From: Megaustenia siamemsis | Lineage: Eukaryota > Mollusca > Gastropoda > Stylommatophora > Ariophantidae | Length of the DNA: 64,000 bases | Direction of reading: 5' to 3' | NCBI GenBank assembly: GCA_032433765.1 | Contig: JAVIAB010000051.1 | Location: 79,444,244-79,508,243 of the forward strand | In this document: piece by piece, positions 56,003 to 64,000 of the stretch | Position numbering within the stretch: the first letter of the stretch is position 1 | Layout of the letters: the number at the start of each line of letters is the position of its first letter | Position numbers and translations under genes: made by a program | The notes under the pieces: model-generated | Seen by the model: the letters and a program-made list of their open reading frames with translations, nothing else | The model's database searches: none | Told to the model about the DNA's origin: nothing

Positions 56003-56255
56003 CATCATCATCAAGTACCGGGCCTAGTAGCGTAGGTGATCATGTCCCTCCACAACTTTCGATTTCGGCAGCTATTTATCATTTCTGTTGTTGACCTTCT
56101 GCCAAGCCATTCTCTTAAGCTGTCTGTTATTTTTTCTCTTTGCTTCCCTCTATCACTTCGTCCCTCAATTTTTCCAGTTGTTACAATATATTCCAGTTGT
56201 TCTCTTCTCATTACATGGCCAAAAAATGATGATTGTCTCTTCCTAATATTGGAAA
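56003..56255 (-). mobile_element. LINE family 2 relative, 3'-end fragment (inverted)
   Basis: The minus strand gives RREQLEYIVTTGKIEG and KLWRDMITYATRPGT, open for 66 codons. The ATGATGATG tail is at 56003. Confidence 0.85.
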
Positions 56256-56384
56256 ATCAAGAAATAGAAACGTCGTTAATACTCGTGATAAAATTTGACC
56301 TGACTTGCGCAAGCATGAGAGATAGCAGTTATCAACTTATAGCTGGTTGATGACTTCATGGTTTGCGCCATGAGTTGATAATAA

Positions 56385-56690
56385 TCAGCGATTCATGACT
56401 GTTTGATGACTCCAAGGTTGGCGAACATGAGCCAATAATAGTCAGCGACTCAACGCTGGTTGATGACTCCAAGGTTGGCGAACATGAGCCAATAAAAGTC
56501 AGCGACTCAACGCTGGTTGATGACTCCAAGGTTGGCGAACATGAGCCAATAATAGTCAGCGATTCAACGCTGGTTGATGACTCCAAGGTTGGCGAACATG
56601 AGCCAATAATAGTCAGCGATTCAACGCTGGTTGATGACTCCAAGGTTGGCGACCATGAGCTAATAATAGTCAGCGACACAAACTGATTGC
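56385..56690 (-). repeat. 57-bp minisatellite (~5 units)
   Basis: Unit TTGATGACTCCAAGGTTGG, then CGAACATGAGCC and AATAATAGTCAGCGA. The multiple-of-three length makes a 113-codon minus-strand artefact frame. Confidence 0.95.
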
Positions 56691-57554
56691 CTGTCATTGA
56701 AATTTGCCAACATCTCCAAATAGTGATCCAGGAAACAAGCTACTTAGCCTGGCAATGAGAGTAGGGTTTGACAGTTATGAAACTCCTCGCTCAAAAAAAA
56801 AACACACCCTCCCAAAAATATATTTGTAAAGTTCGTAGTTTTTAAGGCAGACAAATCGGCTCGGCTTCATTCAATGTAAACTTAAGTTTACATAAGTTTA
56901 GTTAAGAAAGAAAAATAGTTTTTAAAAAAATATCTCGTTAAAATTTTTTTTTTAATGCGAACAGTACAATATTAAAACAAGTATGTACATTCATATTATC
57001 AAATCCACTTACCAAACCTCGGCATTTTTGAGTTAAATTATGACGTGTTAGTTTGGTTCCAGCCAAAATCATCCAATTACAAGAAAAGACGAAAACAAGC
57101 TGTCCCTCCTCATACAGGGGAGTTAACGCCTGTGCTACTCGATGTCTGTACCATAACTGAAACTCCCTTGTGTTCAAGAGTATCGGAGTTTCACACTCCC
57201 CCCCCCCCCCCCCCCCCGCCCCCTCTAAATCATACAGCGATATGTGAACGCCTGCCGAGTCAAGAATTAACTGATAATTAATCAGGAAAAAACTGACTGA
57301 TCTCGTCGAACCCATTTGACTTGGAAGTTTATTTCGGAAGCGTGGGTGTGCGGCCGATATAAATAGGCTATAGAGAAGGGCGGATCTGTTGCTAAGAGCT
57401 CTGGGAGTCCAGTAGTGATGTCATTTTGGAAAGAGATTACTGCCACTGGCTAGCACAATTTTGGGGTACAATGGCGCCCAAAATAACACATGGATGAGAA
57501 ATCGTATATTATTTCATCACCTCGATTATTCAAAATAACGCACTTCATCTATCC
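56691..57554. other. Unassigned, with a C-run
   Basis: A run of C at about 57189-57217. No gene recognised. Confidence 0.4.
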
Positions 57555-57955
57555 ATTTGTTATGATAAATATTATATTTAATCTATTTCTCTGTTATAAG
57601 TAAAAGTAAAGTAAAGTACCCCCGTCACGCCAAGTGGCGTATAGGGAAATATGGTGTTAGTGATCCTATATTTTACAGACCTTCAGCACATGATTTTTGG
57701 GGTAATGTGGTCAGTATTACGCCCGTGCTGCTTTACTTTCCCAGAAAAAAATCCGGTACCCATTTAAGGCTGGGTGAACCCGGAAGCCGTCGGTTGGGAT
57801 CGAACCCTATCCCTTGTCCGTGGTAGTCCAGTTCACTAACCACTGAGCTATCGCGGCTCCATTTCTCTGTTATGATAAATATTATATTTAATCTATTTCT
57901 CTGTTATGATAAATATTATATTTAATCTATTTCTCTGTTATGATAAATATTATAT
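57555..57955 (+). repeat. 34-bp minisatellite split by a SINE
   Basis: Units of ATTTCTCTGTTATG plus ATAAATATTATATTTAATCT lie on both sides of the SINE (57560-57602 and 57862-57955). Confidence 0.88.
57603..57861 (-). mobile_element. Main SINE, complete, inside a 34-bp array
   Basis: Full inverted copy. ATTTCTCTGTTAT on both sides can be either its target duplication or array units. Confidence 0.9.
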
Positions 57956-58004
57956 TGTTTCCATTCATATGTTATAAGTTATCATATATTTCTTACTTCT
58001 CTCT

Positions 58005-58150
58005 ATTATTATTATATTATTATATTATTATATTATTATATTATTATATTATTATATTATTATATTATTATATTATTATATTATTATATTATTATATTAT
58101 TATATTATTATATTATTATATTATTATATTATTATATTATTATTATTATT
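58005..58150 (+). repeat. TTATATTAT-type AT microsatellite
   Basis: About 145 bases of TATTATATTATTATATTAT repeats. Confidence 0.95.
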
Positions 58151-58163
58151 TGATATATATATA

Positions 58164-58247
58164 TCATCATCATCATTGAATGGTGTCTCCGCATCGAAGG
58201 TTGGCTACTATGGAGCGCCATTCTGCCCTGTCTCTTGCTTTGATCAC
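58164..58247 (-). mobile_element. LINE family 1, 3' tip (inverted)
   Basis: CATCATCATCATTG, then GCATCGAAGGTTGGCTAC; complement of the family 1 end. Confidence 0.75.
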
Positions 58248-58562
58248 TTATAGGTTTTGTAAAGAAACAAACGATGAAGTCTTAAAACAAATAAAAATTA
58301 AAAGAGAACTAATAAACACAATTCAAACAAGACAAATGAGATTTTTTGGGCATGTTAAAAGACACAGCAGCCTAATAAAAGTAATATTGGAAGGGAAAAT
58401 ACAAGGTAAAAGAGGCAGACCAAGACTAATATGGACGAGTAACAGCAAAAGATATACAAGTCAACCTATGACAATCTGCACCATCAAAGCAAGAGACAGA
58501 GTGGAATGGCGCTCCATGGTAGCCAACCTTCGATGAGGTGACGGCACTCAATGTTGATGATG
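58248..58562 (+). mobile_element. LINE family 1, 3'-end fragment
   Basis: Reads ETNDEVLKQIKIKRELINTI, RFFGHVKRHSSL, KRGRPRLIW and WRSMVANL, open for most of its length. It lies back to back with the inverted tip at 58164-58247. Confidence 0.82.
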
Positions 58563-58697
58563 CTGATTTAAGAGTCGATATTTCTGTTTTAATAACAATA
58601 GACGGCGGATTGGCAGGCCACAGATCAACCAGCAACAATGACTTTTAGAAATGATACAAATAAAATTAAAATTACTCAGCAAAAAGAACAAAGTAAA

Positions 58698-58948
58698 AGT
58701 AAGTAAAGAACCCCGTTACGCCAAGTGGCGTATATGGAATGTGGTGTTAGTGACCATCATTTTTATAGACCTTCGGCACATGATTTTTGGGGTAATGTGG
58801 TCGGTATTATGCCCGTGCCGCTTTACTTTCCCAGTAAAAATCCGGTACCCATTCAAGGCTGGGTGAAAGCGAAAGCCGTCGGTTTGGATAGAATCCTACC
58901 CCTTGTCCTTTGTAGTCCAGTTCACTAACCACTGAGCTATCGCGGCTA
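58698..58948 (-). mobile_element. Main SINE (minus)
   Basis: GTTACGCCAAGTGGCG end first, then body, B box complement (degenerate GGATAGAATCC) and A box complement CACTGAGCTATCGCGGC. Confidence 0.9.
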
Positions 58949-58969
58949 AAAAAAAACAAACAAACAAAA

Positions 58970-59510
58970 ACAGAGAACAGAGCTTTTGGATTTTCAAATC
59001 AAATGTACTATTACATTTACTTATGCATGCGAGAGCTGAAGAACAACTAAAGAAGTTGAAAACAAAATCAGGTACATTTGAAAACAAATGTTTCGGGAAT
59101 GTATACTTTGTATACCATGGAAGGAATTCAAAACTACCGCAGAAGTAAAAGAAATGACAAAGCATCTAAAAAATATCACCTATAACCAAGAGAAGAAGAT
59201 GATCATACGTTGGCCATGAGATGAGAAAACACGAGAATTTCAATGCACGCCCTCAAATGGGAATGAGATAGTTGAAAAAAAATAGAAGCCGACTTAGAGA
59301 AAAACGTAAAAGAACAATAAGTCGAGAAGCAACAACAGCAAGCTTTAGCTCCTCTGCAGAATTTGACAGACTCGCCCAGAGCAATGATGTGTGGCGAGAC
59401 ACAATGCGGGTCCTGTGCAAAATCTGACACTTGATATCAAATATCATCGAAAATAGAAAAGTCTAGAATTTATGCCTTATATGACCCCTCGGTTTTAAAG
59501 TACAATAGAT
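58970..59510 (+). mobile_element. LINE family 4, 3'-part, strongly decayed
   Basis: TFTYACES-like, ENKCFGNVYFVYHGRNSKLP-like, then SREATTASFSSSAEFDRLAQ and WRDTMRVL, ending ACAATAGATAGACAGACAG. Same order as the 3' half of 51880-53675. Confidence 0.75.
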
Positions 59511-59774
59511 AGACAGACAGACATACATACTGACAGGCAGACAAACAAACAGACAAAGAGACAGCTCGATAAAATAGAATATAAAAATGTGCATTCCTGT
59601 TTATGAAACCATTATCACCGTACTCGGACAGAGTCCGCTTTCACCATCTTCATTCATTAGATTCTACTTTACAGCCTGCTCTTTAAGTCTTTTTTTTTTG
59701 TTGCGTTCGCCAGCATTGAGGCCCCTAGAGACAACACTAGGAACTGAATTTTGCGCGTTAATGCGCAGAATTAC
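59511..59774. other. Unassigned, starting with a decayed tetranucleotide tail
   Basis: AGACAGACAG.. repeats (59510-59560) continue the LINE tail. No gene. Confidence 0.4.
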
Positions 59775-60075
59775 GTAAAAGTACCAGCCAAATACCAGTG
59801 GATAAAGTGTTACAAAGAAGTTGATGGCGTTGGATAGGACACACACTGCGGAAACTAAATGAGAGTATTACAAGATTTGCCCTTTTTCGGAATCCCCAAG
59901 GGAAAAGACAAAGAGGAAGACCAAATATTCTTGAAGAAACATGTGGAAGCAGAGATGAAGATGGTGGAGAAGACATGAAATTATCTTAAAAGAATGATAA
60001 GAAACAGAACGGCTTGGAAAATGTTTGTTGAAGACCTAGGTTCCACAGGAAGTTGAAAAGAAGAAGAATACATTT
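59775..60075 (+). mobile_element. LINE family 3, 3'-end fragment
   Basis: [22 protein letters not shown], then [10 protein letters not shown] and VEDLGSTGS-like residues with frameshifts; ends AAGAAGAAG. Confidence 0.8.
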
Positions 60076-60164
60076 TTCGCTGGCTGCAGTGTGCACAGGG
60101 GTCCCTCGCCGCATAGGCAAATAACTCTGTCTTTGGATATACTCATATTTTTTTCCGTCGATGA

Positions 60165-60335
60165 CAAATTAATGTTTCAAGCCGCGCCTGGCTGCTGAGA
60201 CCAGGGGTTGTTGCCGCAGAGAAAAGTGCTAAATAAAAACCCCAACTGGTGCAGCTGGGATTTGAACTCAGACCCTCTTTGTCTTGATACCGGCGTCTTG
60301 CCTCGAGAACAACCAGTCCCCCCTACCCCCTAAAA
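60165..60335 (-). mobile_element. Possible SINE of a third tRNA-derived family
   Basis: The minus strand has GAGTTCAAATCCCAGCTG (B-box-like) with a CAAGACGCCGGTATCAAGAC stretch upstream. The A box is poor. Confidence 0.35.
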
Positions 60336-61272
60336 GTGCGCTGGTTGTATTTAGATGATTGGGGCCGCTAGTTGATCGCAAAGAGTGGTATCTGCTCCTT
60401 TGGCCTGACACATCCGTCTTAATCTTTCGAAATAAAATTATTGCATTCATCTCTTTCTTGATCAGCAAAAAGATCTCTGTCCGAACATCGAAGCACCTAC
60501 GGATGTTATGAAACGTTATTTATATATTATTTCAATGGTTGTATGAATTTTGCTTTTAATCTGCTTGTTATAGTCCGACTCCAATAAGACTAGATACAGT
60601 CCTCACAGATATTGAAAGAAGAAGAAAAAATCCACCATGTTCGTTTCGTGTGGTAATAGAATCGAGTATTCTTATTTGAGTATACTCTAAATAGCACAAA
60701 CCAGTGTATGCTATCTATACGGCTTTGTATGGTTCTTATTTTTTAATTCATTCTCATTCACTTTCTTCCTAGCCGGTTGTCTATTACATAACGATTTGTT
60801 ACCGAGGCCAGCGTTCCGGAATAGCGTCATTAAACGGAGATCGATGCCAAGAACAAATGCAGATACTTTAGGGAAATGGAGTCTGTTGGTTTAGTCGAAA
60901 AGCTGGCACATTCATAAGGCTTCCCTCACACATATCTCCTGAGTGCTAAATCAATAAGCAATTTTCTACGGATTTTTGATGGTACCAGATACCTTCCTAT
61001 TCCCAGAACTTTTGTGATCCCATTTACCTTAAGATGGAGTCAGGTCATATTAAAGCCGTCTCCACATGGAGTGCAGTCATTAATTGACCCCACCACTTGT
61101 TGTTATACTAATGACTCTTATCTTCTGACAGGATGTTATTGGTCCTTTTCTTAGTGTGACTTTCCCAGTTTCATTTCTCCTGATGCAACAACTACTTCTT
61201 GTGTATACCATCTGGACTTTATTTTGTGTGAAAATAACTGGTTCCTTTTTTATTACGCAGATAGCATGGTGC
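60336..61272. other. Unassigned intergenic sequence
   Basis: No gene recognised. Confidence 0.4.
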
Positions 61273-61274
61273 TC

Positions 61275-64000
61275 AGATGTCTCTCGACAAACAGATATTC
61301 TTCGACTTCAGATGTCTCTCGACATACAGACAGATATTATTCCACTTCAGATGTCTCTCGACATACAGACAGATATTCTTCGACTTCAGATGTCTCTCGA
61401 CATACAGACAGATATTCTTCCACTTCAGATGTCTCTCGACATACAGACAGATATTATTCCACTTCAGATGTCTCTCGACATACAGACAGATATTCTTCGA
61501 CTTCAGATGTCTCTCGACATACAGACAGATATTATTCCACTTCAGATGTCTCTCGACATACAGACAGATATTATTCCACTTCAGATGTCTCTCGACATAC
61601 AGACAGATATTATTCCACTTCAGATGTCTCTCGACATACAGACAGATATTCTTCGACTTCAGGTGTCTCTCGACATACAGACAGATATTATTCCACTTCA
61701 GATGTCTCTCGACATACAGACAGATATTATTCCACTTCAGGTGTCTCTCGACATACAGACAGATATTATTCCACTTCAGATGTCTCTCGACATACAGACA
61801 GATATTATTCCACTTCAGATGTCTCTCGACATACAGACAGATATTATTCCACTTCAGATGTCTCTCGACATACAGACAGATATTATTCCACTTCAGATGT
61901 CTCTCGACATACAGACAGATATTATTCCACTTCAGATGTCTCTCGACATACAGACAGATATTCTTCGACTTCAGGTGTCTCTCGACATACAGACAGATAT
62001 TATTCCACTTCAGATGTCTCTCGACATACAGACAGATATTATTCCACTTCAGATGTCTCTCGACATACAGACAGATATTATTCCACTTCAGATGTCTCTC
62101 GACATACAGACAGATATTCTTCGACTTCAGGTGTCTCTCGACATACAGACAGATATTATTCCACTTCAGATGTCTCTCGACATACAGACAGATATTATTC
62201 CACTTCAGGTGTCTCTCGACATACAGACAGATATTATTCCACTTCAGATGTCTCTCGACATACAGACAGATATTATTCCACTTCAGATGTCTCTCGACAT
62301 ACAGACAGATATTATTCCACTTCAGATGTCTCTCGACATACAGACAGATATTATTCCACTTCAGATGTCTCTCGACATACAGACAGATATTATTCCACTT
62401 CAGATGTCTCTCGACATACAGACAGATATTCTTCGACTTCAGGTGTCTCTCGACATACAGACAGATATTATTCCACTTCAGATGTCTCTCGACATACAGA
62501 CAGATATTATTCCACTTCAGGTGTCTCTCGACATACAGACAGATATTATTCCACTTCAGATGTCTCTCGACATACAGACAGATATTATTCCACTTCAGAT
62601 GTCTCTCGACATACAGACAGATATTATTCCACTTCAGATGTCTCTCGACATACAGACAGATATTCTTCGACTTCAGATGTCTCTCGACATACAGACAGAT
62701 ATTATTCCACTTCAGATGTCTCTCGACATACAGACAGATATTCTTCGACTTCAGATGTCTCTCGACATACAGACAGATATTATTCCACTTCAGATGTCTC
62801 TCGACATACAGACAGATATTCTTCGACTTCAGATGTCTCTCGACATACAGACAGATATTATTCCACTTCAGATGTCTCTCGACATACAGACAGATATTAT
62901 TCCACTTCAGATGTCTCTCGACATACAGACAGATATTATTCCACTTCAGATGTCTCTCGACATACAGACAGATATTCTTCGACTTCAGGTGTCTCTCGAC
63001 ATACAGACAGATATTATTCCACTTCAGATGTCTCTCGACATACAGACAGATATTATTCCACTTCAGGTGTCTCTCGACATACAGACAGATATTATTCCAC
63101 TTCAGATGTCTCTCGACATACAGACAGATATTATTCCACTTCAGATGTCTCTCGACATACAGACAGATATTATTCCACTTCAGATGTCTCTCGACATACA
63201 GACAGATATTATTCCACTTCAGATGTCTCTCGACATACAGACAGATATTATTCCACTTCAGATGTCTCTCGACATACAGACAGATATTCTTCGACTTCAG
63301 GTGTCTCTCGACATACAGACAGATATTATTCCACTTCAGATGTCTCTCGACATACAGACAGATATTATTCCACTTCAGGTGTCTCTCGACATACAGACAG
63401 ATATTATTCCACTTCAGATGTCTCTCGACATACAGACAGATATTATTCCACTTCAGATGTCTCTCGACATACAGACAGATATTATTCCACTTCAGATGTC
63501 TCTCGACATACAGACAGATATTATTCCACTTCAGGTGTCTCTCGACATACAGACAGATATTATTCCACTTCAGATGTCTCTCGACATACAGACAGATATT
63601 ATTCCACTTCAGATGTCTCTCGACATACAGACAGATATTATTCCACTTCAGATGTCTCTCGACATACAGACAGATATTATTCCACTTCAGGTGTCTCTCG
63701 ACATACAGACAGATATTATTCCACTTCAGGTGTCTCTCGACATACAAACAGATATTATTCCACTTCAGATGTCTCTCGACATACAGACAGATATTATTCC
63801 ACTTCAGGTGTCTCTCGACATACAGACAGATATTATTCCACTTCAGATGTCTCTCGACATACAGACAGATATTATTCCACTTCAGATGTCTCTCGACATA
63901 CAGACAGATATTATTCCACTTCAGATGTCTCTCGACATACAGACAGATATTATTCCACTTCAGGTGTCTCTCGACATACAGACAGATATTATTCCACTTC
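61275..64000 (-). repeat. 39-bp satellite, ~70 units, continues beyond the window
   Basis: Unit AGATGTCTCTCGACATACAG, then ACAGATATTATTCCACTTC. Two marker variants: TTCTTCGACTTC for TTATTCCACTTC, and CAGGTG for CAGATG. No stop on the minus strand, giving an 824-codon artefact (13-residue repeat YVERHLKWNNICL). The variants recur at spacings of 78, 156 and 312 bp, and blocks near 61650 and 62118 look alike (468-bp offset), so a higher-order structure exists. Confidence 0.97.

Noticed and set aside
61273..63747. 824-codon minus-strand ORF
   Set aside because: Pure translation of the 39-bp satellite; no unique sequence, promoter or splice signal.

Overview
This is a eukaryotic, non-coding-rich, AT-rich window from an invertebrate animal genome. 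The signs are RTE-type LINE remnants, Pol III (tRNA-headed) SINEs with target-site duplications, GT-AG intron signals, poly(A) signals and very many micro- and minisatellites. A mollusc or another lophotrochozoan is plausible from the LINE/SINE style, but the sequence alone does not fix the species. There is no bacterial operon structure, rRNA, CRISPR array or functional tRNA gene.

Left end (1-6.5 kb): a palindrome of about 1.4 kb, made of 136-bp units in two inverted arms, lies directly upstream of one large gene. That gene has a TATA box, an initiator, a 5' UTR intron and poly(A) signals. It encodes a family-B DNA polymerase (DNA_pol_B_2 / Polinton-Maverick/adintovirus-like) with N-terminal C2H2 zinc fingers, an OTU-like cysteine protease motif, a 3'-5' exonuclease and a Vsr-like nuclease motif set inside the polymerase. 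It is split into two overlapping reading frames, most simply by the loss of one base near 4130. This is the most interesting system in the window.

6.5-32 kb: a mosaic of dead mobile elements. At least six RTE-like LINE lineages (called families 1-6 here) occur as 5'-truncated, frameshifted copies, many ending in ATG/GATG or ATAG repeats. There is one Tc1/mariner-superfamily transposase pseudogene with an unusually wide D-to-E spacing (DD82E/Sailor-like). Several copies of a small repeat carry a hammerhead-ribozyme-like core (12.2, 12.35, 16.4, 17.3 and, truncated, 47.8 kb). Two inverted copies of an unclassified 1.06-kb repeat lie at 24.4 and 43.3 kb. There are tetranucleotide and longer tandem arrays, and a main tRNA-derived SINE family of about 255 bp.

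32.6-39 kb: a 6.4-kb array of 33-bp purine-rich units, about 190 copies, containing a 1320-bp (40-unit) higher-order duplication. The long minus-strand reading frames across it are artefacts of a stop-free repeat whose length is a multiple of three.

39-61 kb: more LINE and SINE copies, several with exact target-site duplications. One SINE interrupts a possible small host ORF at 40 kb. Minisatellites here have units of 62, 61, 21, 29, 20, 127, 57 and 34 bp. Three arrays (38-, 29- and 34-bp units) are each split by a LINE or SINE, and an AT-rich array is split by the 1.06-kb repeat. The 61-bp array appears to have grown out of a LINE 3' coding tail. A repeat-containing reading frame at 51 kb, preceded by a splice acceptor, has regularly spaced dibasic sites.

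61.3-64 kb: a 39-bp satellite runs off the right edge.

The only reading frames with convincing gene-like content are the two polymerase frames. All other protein similarity is to decayed transposable elements. Coordinates of repeats and old elements were read by eye and may be off by some bases.
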